Below are positions 37,051-45,890 of a stretch of 64,000 bases of DNA, in pieces. This DNA comes from Streptomyces sp. NBC_01275 (GTDB lineage: Bacteria > Actinomycetota > Actinomycetes > Streptomycetales > Streptomycetaceae), in contig NZ_JAPEOZ010000001.1 in the NCBI RefSeq assembly GCF_026340655.1, positions 10,168,001 to 10,232,000 on the forward strand. The letters are read 5' to 3'. How positions within the stretch are numbered: position 1 is the first letter of the stretch; each line of letters starts with the position of its first letter. Under the pieces are notes generated by a model. That model ran no database searches and was not told the origin of the DNA. It saw nothing but the letters and a program-made list of their open reading frames with translations. Made by a program: the position numbers and the translations under genes.

Positions 37051-37314
37051 ATGGATTGGCGTCACCTAGCTGAGTGCCGCAATGAACCCGACCTCTTCTT
37101 CCCCGCTGACGAGACCCCTGAATCCTCACAGGCCAGCCAAGCTGTCAGGATCTGCCGACGCTGCCCCGTCGCTGCGGCTTGCCTCAACTGGGCACTAAAG
37201 ATCAACCAGCAGTCTGGTATCTGGGGCGGTCACACCACTGAAGAACGCAACGCCATGAAACGTAAGATCTACCGAGCACGCTGGCTCGCCAATCGAAGAC
37301 ACCAATCGGTTTGA
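37051..37314 (+). CDS. WhiB-family iron-sulphur regulator
   Basis: This 87-residue protein has the four cluster-binding cysteines of the Wbl family (Cys9, Cys35, Cys38, Cys44 in ICRRCPVAAACLNWAL) and the GIWGG turn followed by a basic tail (KRKIYRARWLANRRH). Wbl proteins bind a [4Fe-4S] cluster and a sigma factor. Codon use and base composition are less GC-rich than in core genes, as for plasmid- or phage-borne Wbl genes. The 5' flank is unusual DNA and the 3' flank is transposon relics, so it is probably an acquired orphan. Confidence 0.9.
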   Translation: MDWRHLAECRNEPDLFFPADETPESSQASQAVRICRRCPVAAACLNWALKINQQSGIWGGHTTEERNAMKRKIYRARWLANRRHQSV

Positions 37315-37350
37315 AACGTGAATTGAACCGCTTCGGGATCGGTGGAGGCT

Positions 37351-38283
37351 CTATGCGTTGGCTCCAGCCGCCGGTTGGATCTGGTATTGAGCGTAGTAGT
37401 TGGTCTCGTGCTCATGGGGTGGGATGTCTCCGATCGCTGTGTGGAGGCGCTGGTTGTTGAACCAGTCGACCCATTCCGCGGTGGCGAGCTCGATGTCGGC
37501 GAGGCCGTGCCAGGGCTTGCGGGGCTTGATCAGCTCCGTTTTGTAGAGGCCGATCTGGGACTCCATGAGCGCGTTGTCCGAGGCGCCACCGACGGTGCCT
37601 ATCGAGGCGTCGATGCAGGCGTCGATGCAGGCGTCGAGGAGGCGTGCGGTGAACGCGAATGATGTGTACTGCCCAGACTCAACCGGTCGTCGCAACACCA
37701 GCCTTCGCGCGGTGAGGTGCGAGGTGACCGCGCCGGTCAGCAGAGCTGGGTTGGATTCCAGGGCCCAGGCAAGTTTCCGCTGGTAGGAGCGACGAGGTGC
37801 CGATCGGCGGACCGCCTCGGAGGCCGTCTCCCGTTCGGCCTGCGGATCCAGTTCAGCGATCAGGGCGCCGATCACTGCGATGGGGTCGCGTCCGTCGTCG
37901 TCCGGGCACTTGCCGCATCGTGGCCGCCCGGTCCGGTCGCGTGAAGCGACCCGTCGGGTGATTCCGCAGGCAGCACACGGCTCGGGCTGTGGCGGCCCGC
38001 AGTTCCAGCAGTACCAGTCCTGGCCGCGGCGCTGGAGCGTTCGTACCTGCCTGCCGCATTCGGCGCAACACGGCGGTGAGACCGTCTGAGCCCCGGCCTC
38101 AAGCAGGGCGATGAGCAGGTCGCCGACGGCCCTGGGCGCCGGCGAGCGACCGTCGTTCAGCACGCGAGGATGCTCAGTGAGATGTGCCGCGAGGAGGCGT
38201 GACTTCGAGCGTCCGCCCGCGACGCTGGCGACCACGGCACGGATCCGGTCCGGCTCCAGCTGATGTTCGATGGCCGCGACTAG
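37351..38283 (-). pseudogene. Chimera: zinc-ribbon integrase/recombinase piece fused to IS3-family transposase C-terminus
   Basis: One uninterrupted minus-strand frame joins two unrelated proteins. The first ~200 codons carry repeated zinc-ribbon pairs (CCAECGRQVRTL, WYCWNCGPPQPEPCAACG, RPRCGKCPDDDG), as in Streptomyces integrase-like proteins. The last 107 codons (37351-37674) are the end of an IS3 orfB (QYTSFAFTARLLDA ... DNALMESQIGLYKTELIKPRKPW ... EWVDWFNNQRLH), lacking the first two catalytic Asp residues. The frame has no start codon at its upstream end (stop at 38284-38286), though a GTG at 38235 exists. It is most likely the scar of an IS3 insertion and deletion. Confidence 0.75.
37605..37637. 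repeat. 12-bp tandem duplication in the IS3 relic
   Basis: AGGCGTCGATGC is present at 37605-37616 and 37617-37628 with a partial third unit. It duplicates the residues Cys-Ile-Asp-Ala in the encoded chimera, relative to the single copy expected from IS3 relatives. Confidence 0.85.
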
Positions 38284-38993
38284 TTAGATCCACTAACGGT
38301 CAAGGCGTGAATCTTCGCTGACGCCGAATTCCCTGATGGCCGCTCACCAGGTGCGCGACTACCTTGCATTCTGCCAGGAATAGGAGGAAAGGCGAGTAAC
38401 TAGTCGTGCGAGAACTCCAGACCCTTCTCGCCGCCTGGGCCGGTGCCTGTCCCACCTGCCACCGCGACATACCCACACCGATACGGACCTGACCAAGCCC
38501 TACTAGCGAGCCCCCGCCGAACAGTACGAGTGATACGGCTGCTGCCGCATGGATCCGCTTCCAGATCACGATGATCCTGTCTTTTTCGTTCCGGTCCCGG
38601 TTTTCGGGTCCTCGGTCGGTGGGTCGGCTTGGGCACCGGATAGGAGAAGGTGGCTCCACGCGTCTCTGGCCGGCGTCCGGTAATCCGTGATCCGACGCCG
38701 GTTGCGGTGGCTGCCGCGGGAGCATCGGCAGTCACAGCCGTCGACGTGAAACTCGTGGGCCCCGCTCGTCGTTGCATCACACCCCGCGATGACGGAGGCC
38801 GCACAGCGCGATCAAGAACTCCAGGCCCACCCTCGGACAAGGGTGATTCGAGCCTCCCGCGGTGGACTCAACCACGAACGACATCGCGAACATCGACCGA
38901 GCCACTGCCGGAACCACCCCGGACCGGAACGATCTCTGCATGCAATGATGTGGGCGAGATTGAGCGTCAGAAGCCATCCGGGGGGGAGACCCA
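38284..38993. other. Relic DNA with a shared IS end
   Basis: No gene is supported. TGACCAAGCCCTACTAG at 38490-38506 is identical to 44313-44329, where it borders an IS701-type transposase relic, so it probably marks a second terminus of that element type. The remainder has no recognisable domain. Confidence 0.5.
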
Positions 38994-39983
38994 ATGATCG
39001 GGACAGTGTTTCGAAGCGAAGACGTCCCTGCCGAAGACCGGTTCGACGTCTGGCGTGAACAAATCGACCCGACGCGCCCGAGCGACGCGACCAGCATCCA
39101 CGCCCCCGACTTCTGGGCGACGGCCCATCTCATGGAGATGGGCCCGGTGGCGGTCATGTCGGTGTCCGCCTTGCCGACAAACTACCGGCGAAGCCCGAAG
39201 ATGATCCGCCAGTCCGACCCCGAGCGGTATCACCTCACACTCTTGCTCGATGGAGCACTGGCTCTCGAACATGCCAATCGGAGTGACGTGTTCAGCTCTT
39301 TGGACCTGCACGTCGTCGACAGCTCTCACCCGTATGACCTGCGAGCGACGGACGACCGGCAGCGCCGTGCGGTCAAGGGGATCGGGATAGACTTCTCCAA
39401 GGCGTCTCTGCCCATGCCGCCTGACCGGATTCAGTCATTGCTGGGCAGGAGGCTGCCAGGCCAGGAGGGCGTCGGCGCGTTACTGACGGAGTTCCTCATC
39501 AGCATTGGCCGGCAGGCCGAAACCCTCCAGCCGTGCGACGCACCCAGCCTTGGTACGGTCCTGCTCGATCTTGTGTCCGCATGGTTCGCTTCCCTGGTGA
39601 ACGCGGAGGCCACACTGCCGCCCGAGACCCACCAACGGGTCACGGCCGAACGTGTCCAGGCATTCATCTGGAAAAACCTGCGCGACCCGGAACTGACACC
39701 GACAGCGATCGCTGCCGCGCACCACATCTCTCTCAGTTATCTGCACCGGATCTTTCAGCAGTCGCCCGGAGAACCAGTCGCCACCTGGATCCGCAACCGG
39801 CGGCTGGAGGGTGCCCACTGTGACCTTGCCAACCCGTCCTTGCATAACCGGCCGATCCACGCCATCGCCGCCTACTGGTGCTTCCCCCGCGCTTCCGACT
39901 TTGCCCGCGCCTTCCGCAACGCCTACGGGCTCTCACCCCAGCAGCACCGGTCGCAGGCACTGTCCGAGCACGTCACGACGTAG
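38994..39983 (+). CDS. AraC-family transcriptional regulator
   Basis: This 329-residue protein has an N-terminal AraC-binding-like domain (residues ~10-190, with RFDVWREQI and YHLTLLLDGALAL). Its C-terminal double helix-turn-helix covers ~215-320 (ERVQAFIWKNLRDPELTPTAIAAAHHISLSYLHRIFQ ... RASDFARAFRNAYGLSPQQHR). The start follows GGGGGAGACCCA. The second helix region is slightly unusual (AIAAYWCFPRASDF). It is flanked by IS relics, and its stop lies within IS30-derived sequence, so its extreme C-terminus may have been replaced by a few transposon-encoded residues. No target is apparent. Confidence 0.88.
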   Translation: MIGTVFRSEDVPAEDRFDVWREQIDPTRPSDATSIHAPDFWATAHLMEMGPVAVMSVSALPTNYRRSPKMIRQSDPERYHLTLLLDGALALEHANRSDVFSSLDLHVVDSSHPYDLRATDDRQRRAVKGIGIDFSKASLPMPPDRIQSLLGRRLPGQEGVGALLTEFLISIGRQAETLQPCDAPSLGTVLLDLVSAWFASLVNAEATLPPETHQRVTAERVQAFIWKNLRDPELTPTAIAAAHHISLSYLHRIFQQSPGEPVATWIRNRRLEGAHCDLANPSLHNRPIHAIAAYWCFPRASDFARAFRNAYGLSPQQHRSQALSEHVTT

Positions 39984-40207
39984 ACGTTCCCGTCCACTTC
40001 TGCGAGCCCGCCAGCCCCTGGCAACGCGGATCGAACGAGAACACGAACGGCTTGCTGCGCACACACTTCCCCAAGAGCACCGACCTGTCCGACTTCGGTG
40101 CCGAGGACCTTACTTTCGTCGCCGCCGAACTCAACAGCCGCCCGCGCAAGACCCTCAGCTGGAAAACCCCTGCACCTCTTCGCCAAGCTCGTCGTAACAC
40201 TGGAATG
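39971..40207 (+). pseudogene. IS30-family transposase C-terminal relic
   Basis: The frame RHDVDVPVHFCEPASPWQRGSNENTNGLLRTHFPKSTDLSDF and LNSRPRKTLSWKTPA is the conserved end of IS30 transposases, containing the last catalytic Glu (NENTNG). A frame change near 40,170 precedes LFAKLVVTLE and the stop. The N-terminal two thirds are absent, and it overlaps the AraC stop codon. Confidence 0.8.
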
Positions 40208-40503
40208 ATCACCGTGTTGCGACGATGCGGAATCCGCCTATGCAGGGTTCTACACCACGAGGCAGCGGCCTCCGATACATGCCATTTACTCTCTGTAACC
40301 ATGATCTGGTTAGGGCGACGGACGGGAGCCGAAGTCAGGTGGTGCAACCGCTGACGCAGCAGAGGCAGCATTCTGGTCCCAGTCGGCTCTCCATGCGGCG
40401 GCAGCCCGGACACCACTAACGGGTCGGGCTGCCGCTCTCCCTTGCTCGACGTTCACTTGCAGGTCTGCGTTACGTGGCGACGGGCAAGGTCGTCAGGAGA
40501 GGC
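40208..40503. other. No gene recognised
   Basis: About 300 bp lie between the IS30 relic and the end of the inhibitor gene. I see no coding frame or regulatory feature beyond ordinary sequence. Confidence 0.5.
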
Positions 40504-40914
40504 CTAGGCCTGGCTCCAGTAGGCTTCCCGCCCGCCAGTGCAGACGACGTCCACCTCATTGAAGTTCTGCTGCGTGTTGCTGCTGAACTTCCCGGAGCCG
40601 ATGGTCCCCACGTAGCTGAAAACGTCCAGGGTGGAAGTCCCCGCGTACAGATCGGCCTTCACAGGCGAGTTGTTCACATACGAATAGATGTGGTACGGGC
40701 CGTCCAGCTGGTAGTGGGCGAGCTGGAAACACTCGTAGGTCTTCCCGGTCGTGAGCTTGGGCACGTTGAACTGGGTGCCGGCGTACAAGCAGAGGTTGCC
40801 CTGCGCGCATCCACCGATAGCCGCTGATGCCGGAGTTGCCGTGGCGACGGTTCCTCCTGCCACCAGAGCCACGGAAGCCAGCAGAGCGGCCGAACTCTTC
40901 CGCCAGAAACGCAT
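40504..40914 (-). CDS. Secreted peptidase-inhibitor-like protein (I36/SMPI family)
   Basis: This 136-residue protein has a Sec signal peptide (MRFWRKSSAALLASVALVAG ... ATPASA, cleavage after residue ~32) and a mature domain resembling the Streptomyces metalloproteinase inhibitor fold (CAQGNLCLYAGTQFNVP ... YVNNSPVKADLYAG). I chose the ATG at 40914 because GGAGAAGG precedes it; two upstream in-frame starts would place charged residues before the signal. It is exported, and related proteins are βγ-crystallin-like and may bind proteases. It stands alone between IS relics. Confidence 0.82.
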   Translation of the reverse strand: MRFWRKSSAALLASVALVAGGTVATATPASAAIGGCAQGNLCLYAGTQFNVPKLTTGKTYECFQLAHYQLDGPYHIYSYVNNSPVKADLYAGTSTLDVFSYVGTIGSGKFSSNTQQNFNEVDVVCTGGREAYWSQA

Positions 40915-41654
40915 GTTGGTGTCCTTCTCCCGTAACATCCCACCCCGCGATGAGGAGTGGGCCGACAATGCGACCAGACTCTCCGAGCCGACGCCCGATC
41001 AAGAATGCCCACGTGCCGTCGGCTTGTGTCGGCAATCCGTCCACAGCTCGTGCGCATAGCGTCTACACCAAGACGTAAGAGGCACGTTTCCCCTTGTCAG
41101 CCCCCGTCCCAGCAGCCGGTCAGGTCACGGACAAGGGGGAGTCGTCGCGAATGCCGGGCGGCCGTTCCCCTCGAGCCACGACAACGGCACGACAGCGACA
41201 GTCATGCCCAGGGTTGCTGGGCCCACCGATCTTACGAATGATCAGTTCAGACCTACGAAGGAACGTATGGACAGGGTCTCCGGGCCTCACCCGTAGCCTG
41301 CTGGGAAGATCGTTCGGCTGAAGCCCCACAGAGCCTTTCGCCGCGTAGGTGACCGCCCTCCACGACCACACCCCTATTTCCCTGCCGCCCCGGGCCGGCG
41401 ACTCCGCCGCTCGGGGCGGCACCCCGTTCCGCGTCGTTACCTGCGCAGCTCTGCCGACGTTGCAGGCTCATAGACGACTACGACCACCTCGATCTCGACG
41501 AGATCGACTTCGCGTCCGCGGAGCACGACACCGAACGCTGGCCTGCTGACGCTCGACGAGGCGCATGATCTGCTTCGAGTGCTGCGCACGGTGGCGCAGG
41601 AGGGCGGGGCGGCCTCGGGGGAGGCGGACCGCCTGGTTCGGGAGATCGGCGCCC
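40915..41654. other. Mostly non-coding; short inverted repeat
   Basis: No gene is supported. CCCCTTGTC (41090-41098) and GACAAGGGG (41130-41138) form a 9-bp inverted repeat. Toward 41,500-41,650 the minus strand contains scrambled remains of a transposase. Confidence 0.45.
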
Positions 41655-41762
41655 GCGTGCCCAGAACCTGTTTCATCTCCCGGTAGTCGTGCTCGATGCG
41701 CCAGCGCAGCTTGGCCAGCCGCACCAAAGTGGCCAGCGGCATCCCGGAGGACAGGTCGGGCC
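41655..41762 (-). pseudogene. IS701-family transposase C-terminal relic
   Basis: The minus strand encodes PDLSSGMPLATLVRLAKLRWRIEHDYREMKQVLG, the conserved YREMK region near the end of IS701/IS4 transposases. The frame then breaks. The upstream side is interrupted by the IS3 element, and a matching N-terminal relic lies on the same strand at 43,824-44,261. Confidence 0.72.
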
Positions 41763-41829
41763 TTGCCCCCTGATCTTGGACACACGAGACACTGGATCCT
41801 GAGGATCTGAGAACGGACATCTCGTGGTC

Positions 41830-42129
41830 ATGAAGAACTATCCGCCGCAGTTCAAGGCGGACGCGGTCGCGCTGTACCAGTCGCGGCCCGAGGCGACGAT
41901 CCGCCAGGTCGCTGCCGATCTGGGAATCAACCCCGAGACCTTGCGGAACTGGGTCAGGGCAGCCGACGCGAGCCGGCCGCGGGGACGCCGGGCAGAGGCA
42001 TCCGCCGAGCCGGCGACACCACTGGAGGCGGAGAACGCCGCTCTGCGTAAGAAGGTCCGCGAACTGGAGGAGGAACGCGAGATCCTGCGCAAGGCAGCGA
42101 AGTGTTTCGCCGGGGAGACGCGCTGGTGA
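41830..42129 (+). CDS. IS3-family OrfA (DNA-binding/helix-turn-helix protein)
   Basis: This 99-residue HTH_Tnp_1 protein (YPPQFKADAVALYQSRPEATIRQVAADLGINPETLRNWVR) has a C-terminal leucine-zipper-like coiled coil (LEAENAALRKKVRELEEEREIL). It overlaps orfB by 28 bp, as needed for programmed -1 frameshifting to make the OrfAB transposase. The GTG at 41824 is an alternative start. Confidence 0.92.
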   Translation: MKNYPPQFKADAVALYQSRPEATIRQVAADLGINPETLRNWVRAADASRPRGRRAEASAEPATPLEAENAALRKKVRELEEEREILRKAAKCFAGETRW

Positions 42130-43025
42130 ACCGCTTCCAGTTCGTTGCCGACCACCACCGCCGCTACGGCGTGAAGCGGCTGTGCACCGTCCTGGGCATC
42201 GCCCGCTCCAGCTTCTACTACTGGCGCCGGACAGCCGCGGACCGGGCCGCCCGGCAGGCGGCCGACGCCCGCCTCGCCACCCGGATACGGGCGTGCCACC
42301 ACGAATCAGGCGGCACCTACGGCGACCCCCGGATCACCGCCGAACTCCGCGGCGAGGGTGAGCGCGTCAACCACAAGCGGATCGCACGGGTGATGCGGAG
42401 CATCGGCCTGGCGGGCGTGCGGCTGCGTCGCAGGCACCGCACCACTGTCGCGGACCCGGCCTCGGCGAAGGCCCCGGACCTGATCGGCCGCGACTTCACG
42501 GCGAGCGAGCCGAACACGAAGTACGTCGGCGACATCGCCTATCTCCCGCTGGACGGCGGGAAGTTCCTGTATTTGGCCACCGTCATCGACCTCGCCTCAC
42601 GCCGCCTGGCCGGATGGGCGATCGCGGACCACATGCGCACCGATCTCGTCATCGACGCCCTGGCCGCCGCCGAACGGACCCGCGGCAGCCTCACTGGAGC
42701 GATCATGCACACCGACCACGGAGCCCAGTACACCAGCCGGGCCTTCGCCGACGCCTGCCGCAAGGCCGGCATCCGCCAGTCCACGAGCGCGATCGGTTCC
42801 AGCGCGGACAACGCACTCGCCGAGTCCTTCAACGCAACCTTCAAACGCGAGACGCTCCAGGGCCGCAAGACCTGGCCCGGTGAACGCGAGGCCCGACTGG
42901 ACGCGTTCGGCTGGCTCAACCGCTACAACACCCGACGCCGTCACTCCTACCTCGGACAACGCAGTCCCATCGCCTACGAGACGACACTCGACACAACACC
43001 AACTACCCTGGCCCAAGCCGCATAG
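42102..43025 (+). CDS. IS3-family OrfB (DDE transposase)
   Basis: This 307-residue protein has HTH_21 (HRRYGVKRLCTVLGIARSSFYYWRR) and an rve integrase core. The three catalytic residues are visible as Asp in KYVGDIAYLPL, Asp in IMHTDHGAQYTS and Glu in ALAESFNATFKRE. No stop or frameshift is present, so the element may be active. Independent translation from the GTG is doubtful; expression is probably as an OrfAB fusion. Confidence 0.93.
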   Translation: MFRRGDALVNRFQFVADHHRRYGVKRLCTVLGIARSSFYYWRRTAADRAARQAADARLATRIRACHHESGGTYGDPRITAELRGEGERVNHKRIARVMRSIGLAGVRLRRRHRTTVADPASAKAPDLIGRDFTASEPNTKYVGDIAYLPLDGGKFLYLATVIDLASRRLAGWAIADHMRTDLVIDALAAAERTRGSLTGAIMHTDHGAQYTSRAFADACRKAGIRQSTSAIGSSADNALAESFNATFKRETLQGRKTWPGEREARLDAFGWLNRYNTRRRHSYLGQRSPIAYETTLDTTPTTLAQAA

Positions 43026-43134
43026 CCCGTGTCCAAGATTCCGGGTCAAGGCCCCTGAACTCCGAAGACCGTCAACCCACCCGTCGGTTCAGTGACGGTC
43101 CAAGCGGCCCAGTCGCAAGCGCGATGATGGGCAC

Positions 43135-43668
43135 ATGTTCTATGCAGACCTCAGCCCATACGCCTACTGGGACGAAGGTGAAGAATTCACCGACCTAACC
43201 GACAGCATGCGCCTTGTGAGCTTTCAGCCGGTCTACGAACGATTCAACATAGGCTGGCTGGAAGCAGGCCTCCCTTGGACCAGCGGCCAGGCTCCCCGGG
43301 AATTCGGCCGCAAGCTTCTGGCCGTAATCGATGCCCAGCAAGTCAATGTCATGTTGGGCCTGCACGAGTGCGATCTTTGCCCAACACCTCTCCCCGACTC
43401 CCACCCCTGGTACACAGCACGCCCGGGAGACCTACGCGCAAGCGCTGGAACCGGCGAGATCCGCGTCCCCGGCAGCCCTGGCACTGTCTTCGCCGCTCCG
43501 AGCCTCATCGGCCACTACGTCGTCGACCACAGCTACCTGCCGCCCCAGCCGTTCATCGAGGCAGTCCTTGCCTTCGACCCGTACGGAGCCTGGCAGGCAA
43601 GGTTTCCAGGGATCAGGTTCCCGTGGGTACCGGAGGTAGCAGTCCTTCGCCACGTCGACGACGAGTAA
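43135..43668 (+). CDS. Conserved hypothetical protein (DUF7919-like)
   Basis: This 177-residue protein begins MFYADLSPYAYW. Motifs GWLEAGLPWTSGQAPREFGRKLLAVI and LGLHECDLCPTPLP suggest a small conserved actinobacterial family. Two cysteines in ECDLC may be structural. There is no signal peptide or membrane helix. The gene lies between the IS3 element and an IS701 relic, as if an earlier transposon had been expanded around it. Function is unknown; similar proteins accompany polymorphic toxin or immunity genes (weak inference). Confidence 0.7.
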   Translation: MFYADLSPYAYWDEGEEFTDLTDSMRLVSFQPVYERFNIGWLEAGLPWTSGQAPREFGRKLLAVIDAQQVNVMLGLHECDLCPTPLPDSHPWYTARPGDLRASAGTGEIRVPGSPGTVFAAPSLIGHYVVDHSYLPPQPFIEAVLAFDPYGAWQARFPGIRFPWVPEVAVLRHVDDE

Positions 43669-43823
43669 GGCCCGCGTCCCGGCGCACCCATCAATGTAGG
43701 CGTCCGGCGGGCTCTTGTGCCTCCCGTGCCTCAGGCAGATGTAGAACGCTAAGGTCATCACGCACCACGGACGCTGCACTCAGTCCTGATTCGAGCATGC
43801 AGATAACTCGGGAGGAAAAGCCG

Positions 43824-44261
43824 TCAGTTCACCGCCGCCGAGGCATGATCCCGGGCCAGGTGCAGTGACACCCCGACCTGGCATTTGGTGACCTTGCCCG
43901 CGGTGCCGGTGTACTGCCGGGACACACACGCCGACGCGTCCCCGTCCTTCAAGAAGCCGGAGTCATCGACGATCAACGCCTCCGGACCGATCGCCTCCTG
44001 CATCCTCCAGGCCAGCCGGGCCCGCACATGCGCCGGATCCCACGGGCTGGAGGTGATGAAGTGTGCCAGCGCCTGCCGGTTACCGTCCTCACCGAGACGG
44101 GCCGCCATCGGCTCCACCGACTTGCGCCGCCCCTCCAGCAGCAGCCCCCGCACATGCGCCTGCCCCCACCGCCGCTGATCCGCACGGAAAAACCCGTCGA
44201 ACAACTCCGCCGCGAACGCCTCCAGGTCCTCCCGGACCTCGACCATCTCCTCAGGTGTCAC
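43824..44261 (-). pseudogene. IS701-family transposase N-terminal relic
   Basis: A GTG at 44261 begins VTPEEMVEVREDLEAFAAELFDGFFRADQ, followed by GRRKSVEPMAARL, HFITSSPWDPAHVRARLAWR and the DDE-type first catalytic Asp in ALIVDDSGFLKDGDASACVSRQYTGTAGK. The frame ends after ~145 residues at LHLARDHASAAVN instead of continuing to ~400. A same-strand C-terminal relic at 41,655-41,762 may be the other end of this element. Confidence 0.8.
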
Positions 44262-44329
44262 ACCACCCCAACGACGCTCGAAGAGCAGTAGACACGCATG
44301 CACAAGTGAAGATGACCAAGCCCTACTAG

Positions 44330-44657
44330 GGTGCCGTCGACGATCAGCACGGCGTCCTTACGGAACCTCTGACGGGGCTGAAGCGTAAGCGACAGTCCGA
44401 GGTGACCGAGGATGCGGTCAGCGGCCGATTTCGACGCCCCGAACAGCGGGGCGAGCTGTCGCAGCGTCAAGTTCGTACGCCAGTAAGCCGCTACCGGCAG
44501 GATCCGGTCCTCCAGACTCAGGCTCCACGGTCGACCCTTGCGCACCTGGTCAGTACCTTCGCCCCGCATCGCAGTGACCGGCTTGCCGAACTGCCGAGGG
44601 CTCAGCCCAGTGAACGGGGCTGTCCAGGATGGCTCCGACGCCGTGATCAGACCAGAC
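44330..44657 (-). pseudogene. IS5-family transposase N-terminal relic
   Basis: The minus strand reads SGLITASEPSWTAPFTGLSPRQFGK, then GRPWSLSLEDRILPVAAYWRTNLTLRQLAPLFGASKSAADRILGHLG and RQRFRKDAVLIVDGTLV. This is the helix-turn-helix and first catalytic Asp of an IS5-type transposase, and it stops at the IS701 terminus (44313-44329). No ordinary start codon is evident at the upstream edge. Confidence 0.78.
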
Positions 44658-44690
44658 GTGACGAGATCATGACACCAAGATCAGCCATTG

Positions 44691-44716
44691 CGGGACAGCC
44701 CTTGAGGGCTGTCCCG
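44691..44716. repeat. 11-bp inverted repeat, probable head-to-head IS termini
   Basis: CGGGACAGCCC-TTGA-GGGCTGTCCCG is perfectly symmetrical. The left arm is positioned as the outer end of the IS5 relic at 44,330-44,657, so the right arm may be the end of a second, lost copy sharing the TTGA target. A terminator-like hairpin is the alternative. Confidence 0.65.
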
Positions 44717-44829
44717 TAACTGGCGGTGTCCCGTCTCAGTGAGGTTCAGCCGATGCCGTTAAGAGTGAGCGAGTGCTGAGCGACGAAACCAGTTCGACTT
44801 AGGTCAATGCGGTACCCGATCATGCGCTC

Positions 44830-45357
44830 ATGCCCCTGAGAGATACCCTTGCCCGAGTCGATGCAGACCTGGCCGCCGGCCGGGTTCCCGTCGCGCGCCA
44901 GCGTCTGCGCGGTCTCATCTCGTCGTTCCCGCACGACCTGACGCTCCGCCGTCGTCTGGCCGAGGTGTACCGGCTCTACGGTGATGCGGCCGAGGCTGGA
45001 CGCTGGATGTACCTCGAAGAGGACCGGTACGCCGACGAGACCGCCGCCTTCGAGGCGCGGTACGGGTCTCCCGGCTGGCGGATGAGGGCCCTCGCCTGGC
45101 ACGGCCCCGAGGCGAAGGCCGCCACCGCCTTCGCGGAGGGGCAGCTGGTCGCGGTGCGGACCGCCTGCGCTGAGGAGCTGGGGCACCCCGTCGACTGGGA
45201 CGACCCCGCCTCCTACCGGGACGACCTGGAAGGGGACTACGAGGCGCCCTCCGAGCCGTGGACGGTCGGCGGTGTGCTGGCGGGCGTCGGCTGCTTGGTG
45301 GCGGCCCTCATGTTCCTCGCGATCTGGGTGAATGGACTCGTTGCCCTCTTCGACTGA
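44830..45357 (+). CDS. DUF6584-like conserved protein with a C-terminal membrane helix
   Basis: This 175-residue protein has a helical TPR-like N-terminal part (DTLARVDADLAAGRVPVARQRLRGLISSFPHDLTLRRRLAEVYRLYGDAAEAGRWMYL) and a conserved EEDRYADETAAFEARYG segment. One membrane helix near the end (VGGVLAGVGCLVAALMFLAIWV) suggests a membrane-anchored cytoplasmic domain. Function is unknown. It is intact among transposon relics. Confidence 0.75.
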   Translation: MPLRDTLARVDADLAAGRVPVARQRLRGLISSFPHDLTLRRRLAEVYRLYGDAAEAGRWMYLEEDRYADETAAFEARYGSPGWRMRALAWHGPEAKAATAFAEGQLVAVRTACAEELGHPVDWDDPASYRDDLEGDYEAPSEPWTVGGVLAGVGCLVAALMFLAIWVNGLVALFD

Positions 45358-45626
45358 CTCAGGTCACCGGGGCCGGTGAGGAGCGCCGCTCAAGGTTCCC
45401 TACGTTCTTCTTCGGGACCGGGCGAGCCCTTCGTATGGTTGGCCCACCCAGGGGCCTCGGGTGCGGCTTTCAAGGTTCTGCCGCTCGTGGCATCCATCGA
45501 TTGGCCGCCCGACGTCCCACGACGACTCGGCTGCCAATGAGGAATTGCGAATGATCGCTCCGTAGGGAATCGACAGCGAGGTCGTCCGCCGGGAGGCATC
45601 AGCACCACACTGCACGGAGGCGCCAC

Positions 45627-45890
45627 ATGGCCGCGATCTGGGCCGGCATCGACGCGGGTTAGACCCATCACCACTGCGTCGCGATCGACGAGAGCGGCCG
45701 TCGGCTGCTGTCGCGACGCGTCGCCAACGACGAACCCGACCTGCTCGACCACCTCGGGCCGATGCACGCGCTCCAACCCCGCAAGCGGTTCGCCAAGGAC
45801 ACCGTCTTCATCGTGGACTGCCCCGCCACCGCGTGGTCCCAACCCGGGACCACGCGGTGGCGGGGCAGTCCAAGAACCGGCTCGCTTCAC
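45627..45890 (+). pseudogene. IS110-IS5 transposase chimera with a nonsense codon
   Basis: The ATG at 45627 starts the IS110 signature MAAIWAGIDAG, then a TAG (45660-45662) where Lys is usual, then THHHCVAIDESGRRLLSRRV with the DEDD-type first residues. Near 45,747 the same frame continues as an IS5 transposase (DHLGPMHALQPRKRFAKDTVFIVD) whose next codons are replaced by one arm of a 27-bp palindrome. Two elements have recombined, and neither is functional. Confidence 0.75.
45814..45872. repeat. 27-bp perfect palindromic arms with 5-nt loop
   Basis: The arms 45814-45840 (TGGACTGCCCCGCCACCG...) and 45846-45872 (...CGGTGGCGGGGCAGTCCA) are exact reverse complements around AACCC. The right arm is the normal IS5 coding sequence (RDHAVAGQSK), while the left arm replaces the expected GTLVPT codons. 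Confidence 0.92.

Larger units (their letters stand above)
41758..43054 (+). mobile_element. IS3-family insertion sequence, complete
   Basis: Left end GGGCCTTGCCCC-CTGATCTTGGACAC (41758-41783) and right end (reverse complement of 43029-43054) match at 22 of 26 positions. Two overlapping frames, orfA and orfB, lie between. The element sits inside an IS701 relic. Confidence 0.85.

Noticed and set aside
36861..37052. 63-residue minus-strand frame starting opposite the WhiB start
   Set aside because: Its start codon overlaps the WhiB start, it has no RBS and no recognisable domain.
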